Assembly: GCF_014647875.1 (NCBI RefSeq)
Contig: NZ_BMQA01000012.1
Span: forward strand, 1-64,000
DNA length: 64,000 bases
Reading direction: 5' to 3'
From: Streptomyces brasiliensis
Lineage (GTDB): Bacteria; Actinomycetota; Actinomycetes; Streptomycetales; Streptomycetaceae
Shown here: positions 26,101-34,624 of the stretch, in pieces
Layout: the number at the start of each line of letters is the position of its first letter
Position numbering within the stretch: the stretch's first letter is position 1
Translations under genes and position numbers: made by a program
Notes under the pieces: generated by a model
Seen by the model: the letters and a program-made list of their open reading frames with translations, nothing else
Database searches by the model: none
Told to the model about the DNA's origin: nothing

Positions 26101-27024
26101 ATGGCCCTCGGAACCGCATCCACCAGGACCGATCGCGCACGCACCGTGCGGGACATCATCGGCACCGGCAAGACGACGTACTCGTTCGAGTTCTCGGCGC
26201 CGAAAACCCCCAAAGGCGAGCGGAGCCTGTGGAGCGCGCTGCGCAGGGTCGAGGCGGTCGCACCCGATTTCGTCTCCGTGACGTACGGCGCCGGCGGCTC
26301 CACCCGCGCGGGCACGGTCAAGGAGACCCAGCAGATCGTCGCCGACACGACGCTGACCCCGGTCGCCCACCTCACCGCGGTCAATCACTCCGTCGCCGAG
26401 CTGCGCAACATCATCGGCCAGTACGCGGACGCCGGCATCCGCAACATGCTCGCCGTCCGCGGCGACCCGCCCGGCGACCCGATGGCCGACTGGGTGCCGC
26501 ACCCCGAGGGACTGACCTTCGCGGCCGAACTCGTCCGCCTCATCAAGGAGTCGGGCGACTTCTGCGTGGGAGTCGCCGCCTTCCCGGAGATGCACCCGCG
26601 CTCCCGCGACTGGGACACGGACGTCGCCCACTTCGTCGACAAGTGCCGTGCGGGAGCCGACTACGCCATCACGCAGATGTTCTTCCGGCCGGAGTCGTAC
26701 CTGCGCCTGCGCGACCGCGTCGCGGCGGCCGGCTGCGAGACCCCCCTCATCCCCGAGGTCATGCCGGTGACCAGCGTGCGGATGCTGGAGCGCCTGCCAC
26801 AGCTGAGCAACGCCGTATTCCCGGACGCCCTGAAAGAGCGGATCCTCACAGCCAAGGACGATCCCGCGGCGGTACGCTCCATCGGTATCGAGTTCGCCAC
26901 GGAGTTCTGCGCACAGCTGCTGGCCGAGGGAGTGCCCGGTCTGCACTTCATCACGCTCAACAACTCCACGGCACCGCTGGAGATCTACGAGAACCTGGGC
27001 CTGCACCACCCACCGCAGGCCTAG
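26101..27024 (+). CDS. metF: 5,10-methylenetetrahydrofolate reductase
   Basis: This 307-aa FAD enzyme makes 5-methyltetrahydrofolate for methionine synthesis. Motifs include YSFEFSAPKTPKGE with the catalytic Glu, FVSVTYGAGGSTR, AVRGDPPGDP, YAITQMFFRPESY and PEVMPVTS. The ATG at 26101 has no Shine-Dalgarno but a good promoter just upstream. The length is normal for the bacterial single-domain enzyme. Confidence 0.95.
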   Translation: MALGTASTRTDRARTVRDIIGTGKTTYSFEFSAPKTPKGERSLWSALRRVEAVAPDFVSVTYGAGGSTRAGTVKETQQIVADTTLTPVAHLTAVNHSVAELRNIIGQYADAGIRNMLAVRGDPPGDPMADWVPHPEGLTFAAELVRLIKESGDFCVGVAAFPEMHPRSRDWDTDVAHFVDKCRAGADYAITQMFFRPESYLRLRDRVAAAGCETPLIPEVMPVTSVRMLERLPQLSNAVFPDALKERILTAKDDPAAVRSIGIEFATEFCAQLLAEGVPGLHFITLNNSTAPLEIYENLGLHHPPQA

Positions 27025-27081
27025 ACCGGCCACACCGGGATACGACACACTGCGTAGCGGTCATTGGGGAGAGGGGCGTAC

Positions 27082-28011
27082 ATGGGCTTGACGGTCCTCT
27101 ACATCGCGTTCGGCGTCGTCGCACTCTGGTTGCTCGGCGAGGTGCTGCTCCAGTACAAGGCACGTCTGCGCTGGCGACTGGTTGCCTTCGCGGGATTCCT
27201 CGGTGTTGTGCTGGGCGTCCTGTCCCACTCCGTGGTCGTCATCGGTGTGGGCGCGGCCGCCTTCGTGGTCGGCCAGACCTATGTCACCCTGTCGTTCCGC
27301 CGCGGCTTCGAGGCGGGCTGGGCGGTCAACCGGCCGGGCGCCGACGGCAGCAAGCGCCGCCGCGGCGAGCCCGACTACCAGGACCCCACCCTCGAGGTGT
27401 CCGACCTGGAGCCGGCCGAGGGCGGCTACGACGACCGGGACGCGGCCTACGGCAGCGACAACGTCGCATACGGCCCCCAGGATGCCGACTACGACCGCGA
27501 CGACGTGTTCACCCCGGGCGCAGCGCCCCAGCCCGCGGCCGCCGAGACGACCACCGTCTACGAGCCGCAGCCGATGCCCGACGACACCGGCTCCTACGGC
27601 ATATACGGCACCGGCTCCGCCGCTCACGCCGCGGCCGGTACCGACCCGGCCTACGCGACCGCCGGCCAGCCGCAGGACCAGACGTACGGCTACGACTACT
27701 CCGGCTACGGCCAGCAGCAGTACGGCTACGACGCCACCGGCCAGCAGCAGTACGCCAACTACTCGGACCCGTACATCGGCACCCAGACCTACGGCGGGAC
27801 CACCTACGACCCCGCCTACGGTCAGCAGGGCTACGGTCAGGACCAGTACGGCACCGGCACGTACGGCGAGACGCCGGCCGGCGGGGTCTGGGTCCCGCAG
27901 CAGCGCACCGACGAGAACTACGGCGGCGAACCCCCGCAGGAGCAGCCGTACCCCTACCAGGGCAACGGGCAGCAGCAGGGCAACGGGTACGACGAGCAGC
28001 ACCGCTTCTGA
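27082..28011 (+). CDS. Membrane protein with Tyr/Gln/Gly-rich low-complexity tail
   Basis: This 309-aa protein has two N-terminal transmembrane helices (about residues 3-23 and 33-66). An Arg-rich cytoplasmic turn (GSKRRRGEPD) and about 200 disordered residues follow. The tail is rich in Tyr, Gly, Gln, Asp and Pro, with repeated YGQQQYGYD-type units, a prion-like composition. I do not recognise a named domain. ATG 27082 follows GGGGAGAGGGG; the TTG at 27064 is less likely. It converges with the CrtI-like gene 18 bp downstream. Confidence 0.8.
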   Translation: MGLTVLYIAFGVVALWLLGEVLLQYKARLRWRLVAFAGFLGVVLGVLSHSVVVIGVGAAAFVVGQTYVTLSFRRGFEAGWAVNRPGADGSKRRRGEPDYQDPTLEVSDLEPAEGGYDDRDAAYGSDNVAYGPQDADYDRDDVFTPGAAPQPAAAETTTVYEPQPMPDDTGSYGIYGTGSAAHAAAGTDPAYATAGQPQDQTYGYDYSGYGQQQYGYDATGQQQYANYSDPYIGTQTYGGTTYDPAYGQQGYGQDQYGTGTYGETPAGGVWVPQQRTDENYGGEPPQEQPYPYQGNGQQQGNGYDEQHRF

Positions 28012-28029
28012 CCTCTGGCTGACGGGCTC

Positions 28030-29526
28030 TCACTGCGAGCCCCGGAAGTCCGGACCCTCCACGATCAGTCCCGCCACCAGTGCGCCGGACATGCCCGCGT
28101 GCGGCAGCCCGCCGCCGGGGTGGGACCAGCCGCCGACCGTGAACAGGCCAGGCACACCAGTGGTGTTGGCCGGATGCAGCAGACGCCCGCCCGCCGACGC
28201 GAGCGCCGGGGCAGGTATCGCACCGCCCACCGCGCCCGTCGTCTCCTCGATGTCGGCGGGCGTGCGCACCTCCTGCCAGAGCATGCGTTCGCGCAGGCCG
28301 GGTACGGCACGCTCGGCGACCGTGATCAGATTCTCGACGTGGGCAGCGTCCACCTCGCCCCGCCGGGCCGGGACCGCCGAGACCAGCGTGACCGCCTCAT
28401 GGTCCGCGTCCGGGACCAGTGTCGGGTCGTCGGGCCGCAGCACGGTGACGGTGGGGCGGGCCGCCACCCCACCCGGTGTGCCGAACAGCAGGTCAAGCTC
28501 GGTCTCGCGGTCCTCCGCGTGCACCACGGTCCGGTGGGCCGTCCCCTCCGGCCGCCCGCCGCGCAGCGCCAGCAGCACCGTGAGGCGGCTCGGCAGCCCG
28601 CGCTGAGGCGCGACCCCGCTCTGCGGCCGGAGTGCCGTGCCGGGCAGGAACCGGCTCAGCGTCTGCGGGGCGACCCCGGCGACCACGAAGTCCGCCTCCG
28701 CCACCCGAGCGTCGGCCAGCTCCACACCGGAGGCCCGGCCGTCCTTCTCCGCCACTCCGGTGACCTCGGCGCCGAAGACGAACTCGACCCTCCGGCGCAG
28801 ACACCGCTCGTACACCGCGCGCGCCAGCTCCCGGATGCCGCCACGGACGTACCAGGTGCCGAAGGCGTGCTCCATGTACGGCAGCACCGCCGCACTCGCC
28901 GGAGCGGTGCGGGGATCGAGGCCGTACGCCAGCGCGTGGCTCTCCAAGAGCGCGGCCAGGCGCGGATCACGCAGCTCCCAGGCACCGACCTCGGTGAGCG
29001 TGCCTGCCACGCGGGTACGCAGCAGGCGCTTGTGGGGGACGGCGGGGTAGGGCTCGCGCTCGGCCAGCACCTGCCAGTTCGGCCACAGCGGTTCCTCCAG
29101 GAGGGGTCTGCGGGTGCGGTCCCAGGCCTCGCGGGCCCGCACCAGGAAGTCGCCCCAGCGCTGCCCGGCACCTGCCCCGAGGGCCGCGTCCAGCGCCGTG
29201 ACGACACCCGCGCGCGAGGCGTTCGGCAGGGACACCTCCGTGCCGTCCACGAAGACGTGCCGTGACGACGGATCGACCTGCGTCAGCTGGACGCAGTCCT
29301 CCAGCGGCTCCTTGCCGGTCTTCACGAACAGGTCGCGCTGGACCGCGGGCAGCGGCAGCAGTCCGGGACCGGTGTCGAAGCGGAACCCGTCGCGCTCGAA
29401 CCGGCGCACCGCACCGCCGTACGTCTCCGTGCGCTCGTACACCACCACCCGGTGGCCCGCGACGGCCAGCCGGGCGGCGGCCGCCATCGCGCCCATCCCG
29501 GCGCCGATCACCGCAATCCGTGCCAT
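28030..29526 (-). CDS. CrtI-like NAD(P)/FAD-dependent oxidoreductase
   Basis: This 498-aa flavoprotein begins with a textbook FAD motif, ARIAVIGAGMGAMAAAARLAVAGHRVV, in the first 27 residues. Its C-terminus, LFTVGGWSHPGGGLPHAGMSG, is that of phytoene desaturase and related polyene oxidoreductases. No carotenoid genes are nearby, so the substrate is unknown. ATG 29526 follows TAAAGT (29539-29534) by seven bases without a ribosome site. Confidence 0.87.
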   Translation of the reverse strand: MARIAVIGAGMGAMAAAARLAVAGHRVVVYERTETYGGAVRRFERDGFRFDTGPGLLPLPAVQRDLFVKTGKEPLEDCVQLTQVDPSSRHVFVDGTEVSLPNASRAGVVTALDAALGAGAGQRWGDFLVRAREAWDRTRRPLLEEPLWPNWQVLAEREPYPAVPHKRLLRTRVAGTLTEVGAWELRDPRLAALLESHALAYGLDPRTAPASAAVLPYMEHAFGTWYVRGGIRELARAVYERCLRRRVEFVFGAEVTGVAEKDGRASGVELADARVAEADFVVAGVAPQTLSRFLPGTALRPQSGVAPQRGLPSRLTVLLALRGGRPEGTAHRTVVHAEDRETELDLLFGTPGGVAARPTVTVLRPDDPTLVPDADHEAVTLVSAVPARRGEVDAAHVENLITVAERAVPGLRERMLWQEVRTPADIEETTGAVGGAIPAPALASAGGRLLHPANTTGVPGLFTVGGWSHPGGGLPHAGMSGALVAGLIVEGPDFRGSQ

Positions 29527-29572
29527 GACCGCGACTTTATCGACCACCACTGACAGTCCGGTCCGCGGGCGG

Positions 29573-30187
29573 TCAGTCCGGTGGCCGCTCCACCCGGGAG
29601 GCCGGCCGCCGCTCCTCCCGCCGCTGGGCCCGGCGGCGCAGGAAGCGCCTGATCCGCGAGACCAGGAAGAACAGCACGACCAGACCGGCGATCAGCAGGA
29701 CCGCCGCGATGATCGCCGCGGCCTCCGGACGGAACATCGCGAAGCTGACGATCCCGCCCACCCCGAGGTCCTCGGCCATGCTCACGATCATGTTGCTGAA
29801 GGGCTCCGGCGACGTGTTGATCGCCATCCGGGTCCCGGCCTTGACCGTGTGGCTGGCCAGCGCCGTCGAGCCGCCGATCAGCCCCGCCGCCACGTCCGAC
29901 AGAGAACCGCTGTGCCCCGCGAGCAGTGCGCCGACCCAGGCACCGGCGACCGGCCGCACCACTGTGTGGACGGAGTCCCACGCCGAGTCGACGTACGGGA
30001 TCTTGTCGGCGACCGCCTCGCACAGGAACAGCGCTCCGGCGATCGCGAGCACCTCGGGGCGCTGCAACGTCTCGGGGACGTCGTCGCTCACCCCGGTCGC
30101 ACCGAAGACGCCGAGCAGCAGCACCACGGCGTAGGCGTTGATGCCGCTGGCCCAGCCGCTGGTGAACACCAGGGGGAGCACGGACAC
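29573..30187 (-). CDS. DUF4126 integral membrane protein
   Basis: This 204-aa protein has about five hydrophobic segments and an Arg-rich C-terminal cytoplasmic tail. The start MSVLPLVFTSGWASGINAY matches the DUF4126 family, whose function is unknown. The GTG at 30187 follows TACGAT (30200-30195) by seven bases, the leaderless pattern. A degenerate MacR-type box lies 56-71 bp upstream, so the gene may belong to the MacRS regulon. Confidence 0.85.
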   Translation of the reverse strand: MSVLPLVFTSGWASGINAYAVVLLLGVFGATGVSDDVPETLQRPEVLAIAGALFLCEAVADKIPYVDSAWDSVHTVVRPVAGAWVGALLAGHSGSLSDVAAGLIGGSTALASHTVKAGTRMAINTSPEPFSNMIVSMAEDLGVGGIVSFAMFRPEAAAIIAAVLLIAGLVVLFFLVSRIRRFLRRRAQRREERRPASRVERPPD

Positions 30188-30242
30188 GGACGTGATCGTA
30201 ACCAGTCGGCGAGGGCGCTTCCCGGGCTCGGGTGCGTACGAC

Positions 30243-30258
30243 TGAGTACCTGTACCTA
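30243..30258. promoter_or_regulatory. Candidate MacR box
   Basis: TGAGTAC-CT-GTACCTA matches 12 of 14 defined positions of the TGAGTAC-N2-GTACTCA repeat reported for MacR. It lies upstream of the DUF4126 membrane protein gene. Confidence 0.5.
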
Positions 30259-30389
30259 GTCACGGAGATGAGTACGCGCGCGGATGGGGGCCGACCTGCG
30301 TGAACGAGACAGTGGAGACACGGAAAGGGGCGCGGCACCGGCACCGCCGACACGGGGCGGCGGAACGGGGCCCGCGCCCTTGCCCGCTC

Positions 30390-30414
30390 CTTCCGCCGAT
30401 TCCGTCGGCGGAAG
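30390..30414 (-). terminator. Possible terminator downstream of tetR
   Basis: A perfect 10-bp stem with a TTCCG loop lies about 220 bp past the tetR stop. The distance makes its link to tetR uncertain. Confidence 0.4.
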
Positions 30415-30631
30415 CGAGCCACGGGGGAACAAAGGGGACCCGGAGGAAGATCCGGAGCGGGACTTCCGACGGGGGGACCGTACGGGGGAGCAACGGGGGA
30501 GTACGGAAGGCGCCGGTCCGCCGGTGGTCCGCGGCAGACGCGGCCACCCCGGACCGGCACTTTCGTGTGTGCGCGCCCAGGGGTGTGTGCCACGCGCGCG
30601 TGGCGGGCAATACGTCCGACGCGCGCGTAGC

Positions 30632-31261
30632 TCACCGCTTGCCGCTCACCCGCCCCTGGAGCAGCCGGGACAGGGCCGCGTGGACGTCGTCCAGTGAGCG
30701 TTCCGGCTGGAACGACTTCCAGTCCAGGGCTGCCACCAGCACCATGCCGACCAGGGCGGCGGCGGTCAGCCGGATGTCGATCTCCTCGCTGAACTCGCCG
30801 TTGTCAACGCCCTCGCGCAGCACTCCCTCGACGACCGCGACGGCCTCCTGCCGCACCACCATCAGCGTGGACTGCCAGGCGCGGTTGGTGCGCCACAGCT
30901 CGGCCACGTACAGCTGGGTGAAGGCCGGATAGCGGTCGATGAAGACGAGCCCGGCGCGGACCATCGCGTCCAGGGCGTCCACCTTGCCGCCGCCCTCGCG
31001 TGCCGTCCGCTCCGACGCTTCCCGCAGGGAGGCCGTGAGGAGTCCCACGCCGTGCCGGAGCAGTTCCTCGAAGAGGACCGACTTGCTCGCGAAGTTGTAG
31101 TAGACCGTGCCCTTCGCGACCCCGGCGCGCTCGGCGATCTCGTCCACCGTGGTGGCGGAGAAGCCCTGCTCGGCGATGAGTGTGACAGCCGCCTCGTAGA
31201 GCTTCTGCCGGGTCGCCTCGCGGCGCGTGCTGCCGCCGGACGTGGCAATGCTGCGTTCCAT
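30632..31261 (-). CDS. TetR-family transcriptional regulator
   Basis: This 209-aa repressor has an N-terminal helix-turn-helix (TRQKLYEAAVTLIAEQGFSA, then TTVDEIAERAGVAKGTVYYNF) and a ligand domain with AALDWKSFQPERS near the C-terminus. ATG 31261 is the best start; GACAAT seven bases upstream resembles the leaderless pattern. It lies 48 bp after the ABC-transporter remnant on the same strand. The operator-like ACTGAC-TG-GTCAGT at 32170-32183 precedes the broken ATPase gene. It therefore appears to be a regulator whose original target has decayed. Confidence 0.9.
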   Translation of the reverse strand: MERSIATSGGSTRREATRQKLYEAAVTLIAEQGFSATTVDEIAERAGVAKGTVYYNFASKSVLFEELLRHGVGLLTASLREASERTAREGGGKVDALDAMVRAGLVFIDRYPAFTQLYVAELWRTNRAWQSTLMVVRQEAVAVVEGVLREGVDNGEFSEEIDIRLTAAALVGMVLVAALDWKSFQPERSLDDVHAALSRLLQGRVSGKR

Positions 31262-31308
31262 GGCCACGATTGTCACAGGTAAGCGCGCGTGCAGGGACTT
31301 CTTGGGGA

Positions 31309-31493
31309 TCACAGGCTCAGCTCCGGGTGCACCCGGTCCAGTGTCCACACCTGGCGGCGCCGGGCCGACACCGCGGTGAGCGCCAGGGCGCCCGCCGTGA
31401 ACGCGACCAGCACACCGCACGCCTGCCACACCGGGCCCAGGCGCCTCCCGTGATCAGCCGGCGCAGGGCCTCGACGACGTAGCTCATCGGACG
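31309..31493 (-). pseudogene. Remnant of YhgE/Pip-type ABC permease (C-terminus only)
   Basis: Only the last 60 or so codons remain. One frame gives PMSYVVEALRRLITGG. After an apparent 1-nt deletion, at a GGCGCC that should read GGCGGCC, the next frame gives LGPVWQACGVLVAFTAGALA and ends RRRQVWTLDRVHPELSL with a TGA at 31309-31311. These are the closing blocks of the YhgE/Pip permease that normally follows the ATPase. Everything N-terminal, roughly 600 residues or more in intact relatives, is missing. Confidence 0.82.
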
Positions 31494-32153
31494 GTGCCGC
31501 CGGGGGCTTCGCCGCACACCGCGACGACGGTCGTCCTGGCGTCGGCGAGGGACCTCAACAGCGCCCAGGCGTTGGCCCGTTCGGCTTCGGACAGCTTGAG
31601 GTCGGTGCCGTCGACGCCGAGCAGATGCGGGCGCACCACGAGGGCGAGTGCCACGGACAGCCGCAGTGTCTGCGGGCGGTCCAGATCGCGTACGACGGTC
31701 CGGGCGCCCTTGGGCAGGGCCGCGAGGTCGAGTCCGGCGGCGTCGAGCGCGCTGCCGACGCGCCGCCCCGCGTCCGCCGTACGCTCCCGGCGCGGACGCA
31801 GCAGTCCGCGCAGTGAGTCGCCGAACCGGCGCTGCAGCAGGGCCCGTTCGCGCAGGTGCTCCCCGGCGGTCAGTGCCGGGTCGAGGTCCGTGGCACCGGC
31901 GACGTCGGCCACGGCGCTGATCCGGCGCACGGCCGCCGCCTGCTTCGGCAGCCGTGCCCCGCCCACGGTCGCCGTCCCCTCCGTGGCCCGCATTCGGCCG
32001 GTGAGCGCGAGCAGCAGACACGTCCGGCCGGCCCCGGAGGCCCCCTGAACCGCGATCAGCGCTCCGGGCCCGGCCTCGACGGTGATCCCGGAACGCCCAG
32101 CCGCGAGGCCCCTTGAGTCCGAGGCCGTCGGCCGTGACAGCAACGCCGTCCAC
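31484..32153 (-). pseudogene. Frameshifted ABC transporter ATP-binding protein
   Basis: The N-terminal codons VDGVAVTADGLGLKGPRGWA (from GTG 32153) are in one frame. The Walker A segment LIAVQGASGAGRTCLLLALTG, the D-loop region and the end VVAVCGEAPGGTVR are in another. The frames change near 32085-32095, where several bases seem deleted after WAFRD. The coding register then ends prematurely at the junction with the permease remnant. An intact relative would have one continuous reading frame and a longer C-terminus. The protein cannot be made in full without two corrections. Confidence 0.82.
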
Positions 32154-32169
32154 CGTCTCCTGAATTTGA

Positions 32170-32183
32170 ACTGACTGGTCAGT
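32170..32183. promoter_or_regulatory. TetR-type operator
   Basis: ACTGACTGGTCAGT is a 14-bp inverted repeat 17 bp upstream of the broken ATPase start. It overlaps its probable promoter and resembles operators of TetR repressors that control YhgE-type transporters. Confidence 0.65.
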
Positions 32184-32317
32184 GCAAAAATTATCTCGAA
32201 CCTTCGATCGAGGCAAAGTTGCAGGTCAGAACGGATTGTCAGTGGCATACCTCACGATGGGCACATACGGCACCACCCGACAGGGGATGCCGTCACACAG
32301 ACGACAGGAGGTTCGTC

Positions 32318-32881
32318 ATGGCCAACCCGTCCGCAGCCGCCGCCCGTCGGCGCCGCGCCACCGGCCCTGCCCCCTCACTGACCGGCCCGGCGAGCGACGT
32401 GCACCCGGTGCTCCGCCGGACCACGGCCCCGCCCGCCGCCCTCGACCTGCTCGCCCAGGCCCGTGCCGGACTCGACGAGGCCGCCGTCCTCGAAACACCC
32501 AACGAGCGCTATGCGACGGCCCACCTGGCCGCCCTGCGCACCGCCGCCGCCGTGCTCGCCGCCCGGGGCCGGCCCGAGACCACGTCCCGACGCCGTGCAC
32601 GCATCCGGAGCGCATGGGAAGTGCTGCCCGAGATCGCGCCCGAACTCACCGAGTGGAGTGCTCTGTTCGCCTCCGGAGCCCGGCGCCGCGCCCGGGCCGA
32701 GGCCGGCATCCAGGGCGCGGCGAGCCGCCGCGACGCCGACGACCTGATACGGGACGTGGCGATGTTCGTCCGTCTCGTCGAGCGCATGCTGGTGCTCCAG
32801 CCCGTCCTTCCCCAGCCCCGCCTGGACCCGGACGAACCGGACGGCCCACACGCCCGCAGCGACCTCCCGGACGCGGGCTGA
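32318..32881 (+). CDS. SAV_6107-family HEPN domain protein
   Basis: This 187-aa helical protein belongs to the actinobacterial SAV_6107 family, assigned to the HEPN superfamily. An R-x4-H motif, Arg64 to His69 (NERYATAHLAAL), is present. This is the signature of RNase-active HEPN proteins. The first 30 residues are basic and disordered. ATG 32318 follows AGGAGG with 6-base spacing. No antitoxin-like partner is adjacent, and a terminator and methyltransferase gene follow. An RNA-cleaving role is possible but unproven. Confidence 0.8.
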   Translation: MANPSAAAARRRRATGPAPSLTGPASDVHPVLRRTTAPPAALDLLAQARAGLDEAAVLETPNERYATAHLAALRTAAAVLAARGRPETTSRRRARIRSAWEVLPEIAPELTEWSALFASGARRRARAEAGIQGAASRRDADDLIRDVAMFVRLVERMLVLQPVLPQPRLDPDEPDGPHARSDLPDAG

Positions 32882-32900
32882 CCGACCCCGCGCGACCACC

Positions 32901-32930
32901 GCCGCGTCCGCCGTACGAGACGGACGCGGC
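32901..32930 (+). terminator. Terminator after the HEPN gene
   Basis: GCCGCGTCCG (32901-32910) pairs perfectly with CGGACGCGGC (32921-32930) around a 10-nt loop, 20 bp past the stop. Confidence 0.75.
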
Positions 32931-33078
32931 AGCACGCCACCGCAGTGACCAGGTACGGCACCGGAGGCAATAGGGTGGAAGGCGCCTGAGCCTTCCCTCC
33001 GTCCGCACCCCGGACCGGGCAGGCACCCCGTTCGCGCCGCCGGGCAACAGGCGGTGCCGCGCCGAGGAGTCAACTGCC

Positions 33079-33849
33079 GTGTCGGACCCGATGCGACCCC
33101 GAGCCTCTCTCCGTACCGCCGTGGTCTGGGAGGTCCTCCAGGACGCCCTCGACCGCCGGGTCAAGGCCACGGGCCGGGACTCCCTCGACGTCCTCGACAC
33201 CGGGGGCGGCAGCGGCAACTTCGCGGTGCCCGTCGCCCGCCTCGGGCACCGCGTCACCGTCGTCGACCCCAGCCCGAACGCGCTGTTCGCGCTGGAGCGC
33301 CGGGCCGCCGAGGCCGGCGTCGCCGACCGGGTCAAGGGCGTCCAGGGCGACGTCCACGGCCTCTTCGACGTGGTCGAGCGCGGCGGTTACGACGCGGTGC
33401 TGTGCCACGGCGTCCTGGAGTACGTCGACGACCCCGCCGAAGGCGTCGCCAACGTCGTGGCCGCCCTGCGCGCCGAGGGCGTCCTCAGCCTGCTCGCGGC
33501 CGGTCTCGGCGGCGCCGTGCTCGCCCGCGCGCTGGCGGGCCACTTCAAGGAGGCCAGGCAGGCCCTCGACGCCCCCGACGGCCGCTGGGGTACCGGCGAC
33601 CCGGTGCCCAGGCGCTTCACCACCGAGCAGCTCACCGCGCTCGTGGAGGGCGCGGGCCTGGGCGTCACCGCCGTGCACGGGGTGCGGGTCTTCGCCGACC
33701 TGGTGCCCGGCGTCCTCGTGGACACCGAGCCCGGAGCCCTGGACGCCCTGCTGAAGCTGGAGGAGGCCGCGGCCCAGCTCCCGGCCTTCCACTCCGTCGC
33801 CACCCAGCTCCATGTGCTCGGTGAGACGCGGGGTGCCGCCGAGGCCTGA
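33079..33849 (+). CDS. SAM-dependent class I methyltransferase
   Basis: This 256-aa enzyme shows motif I as LDVLDTGGGSGNFAVPVA, the acidic loop VTVVDPSPN and post-I/II segments GDVHGLF and YDAVLCHGVLEYVDDP. This is the UbiE/Methyltransf_11-like pattern. The substrate is unknown. GTG 33079 follows GAGGAG at 33064-33069. The C-terminus resembles Streptomyces orthologues that lie before the DUF3040 gene. Confidence 0.85.
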   Translation: MSDPMRPRASLRTAVVWEVLQDALDRRVKATGRDSLDVLDTGGGSGNFAVPVARLGHRVTVVDPSPNALFALERRAAEAGVADRVKGVQGDVHGLFDVVERGGYDAVLCHGVLEYVDDPAEGVANVVAALRAEGVLSLLAAGLGGAVLARALAGHFKEARQALDAPDGRWGTGDPVPRRFTTEQLTALVEGAGLGVTAVHGVRVFADLVPGVLVDTEPGALDALLKLEEAAAQLPAFHSVATQLHVLGETRGAAEA

Positions 33850-34050
33850 GCGGCCGGTGTGGAAGCGCCGCTGATCAGGGGCTCGGACGCACATGGAGTA
33901 CGCCACAGGCCCCCCGATCGAGGGGTTTGCGCCGTATGATCGAGGGAGACCGCCCGGCATGACGGGCCGACCGCCGGGGAATGGAAGCCTCAGCGAGTCC
34001 GGTCCGGGCATGGCGGGTTCCGGTTGGCCAATTGGCGTAGAGGGGCGGGT

Positions 34051-34078
34051 TTCACGGGGGCGATTCCCTGCCTATCCT
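34051..34078 (+). promoter_or_regulatory. Promoter of the DUF3040 gene
   Basis: TTCACG (34051-34056), 16 bp, then TATCCT (34073-34078) are a fair vegetative promoter about 50 bp before the DUF3040 start. A second -10-like TATGAT lies at 33935-33940. Confidence 0.45.
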
Positions 34079-34127
34079 GAAGGGACCCCCCGGGTCGCCC
34101 CGGCGACTGCACGATGAGGAGGACTCC

Positions 34128-34517
34128 GTGCCGCTCTCGGAGCACGAGCAGCGCATGCTCGAGCAAATGGAGCGAGCGCTGTACGCCGAAGATCCCAAGT
34201 TCGCGACAGCGCTTGAGGGAAACGGGCTGCGCACGTACACCCGGCGACGGGTCTACCAGGCGGTCGTCGGGTTCCTCGTAGGTATCGCGCTCCTCATGGC
34301 CGGAATGGTCGCACAGCAGATTTGGGTCAGCGTGGTGGGCTTCCTCGTCATGCTGGGCTGTGCGGTGCTTGCCGTAACGGGTTGGCGCAAGGCCCCCAAG
34401 CCGGGTGAGCAGCCCGCGGGTGCCCCGCACGCTCGCCGTCAGGGACGGCCGAAGCGCTCCATGATGGACCGCATCGAACAGCGCTGGCAGCGTCGCCGCG
34501 ACGAACAGGGCCACTAG
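34128..34517 (+). CDS. DUF3040 domain membrane protein
   Basis: This 129-aa protein starts PLSEHEQRMLEQMERALYAEDPKFA, the DUF3040 signature. It has two adjacent transmembrane helices (about residues 42-64 and 68-86) and a basic C-terminal tail. The family is actinobacterial and of unknown function, often encoded close to division genes. GTG 34128 follows GAGGAGG. A 15-bp-stem terminator closes the unit. Confidence 0.88.
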   Translation: MPLSEHEQRMLEQMERALYAEDPKFATALEGNGLRTYTRRRVYQAVVGFLVGIALLMAGMVAQQIWVSVVGFLVMLGCAVLAVTGWRKAPKPGEQPAGAPHARRQGRPKRSMMDRIEQRWQRRRDEQGH

Positions 34518-34550
34518 AAGTCTCATAGAGACATCAGCACAGACATGCAT

Positions 34551-34583
34551 GAGGGGTGACCACCCGACGGGTGGTCACCCCTC
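34551..34583. terminator. Strong bidirectional terminator
   Basis: GAGGGGTGACCACCC (34551-34565) and GGGTGGTCACCCCTC (34569-34583) form a perfect 15-bp stem with a 3-nt loop. It sits between the convergent DUF3040 and transglutaminase genes. Confidence 0.9.
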
Positions 34584-34624
34584 AGCCGTGCGGCGAACGT
34601 CGTGCGCCGAACCCGGTGGGGGCC

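Larger units (their letters stand above)
30188..30631. other. Intergenic region between DUF4126 and tetR genes
   Basis: I find no supported gene in these 444 bp. The plus strand is purine-rich with short open frames lacking ribosome sites. It contains the MacR-like box (30243-30258) and a perfect 10-bp hairpin, CTTCCGCCGA (30390-30399) with TCGGCGGAAG (30405-30414), which may end tetR transcription. Confidence 0.55.

Noticed and set aside
30284..30932. Short plus-strand frames between the DUF4126 gene and tetR
   Set aside because: They lack ribosome sites and run into tetR antisense; composition looks non-coding.
33893..34117. 74-codon plus frame before the DUF3040 gene
   Set aside because: No ribosome site and it covers the likely promoter; no recognisable features.
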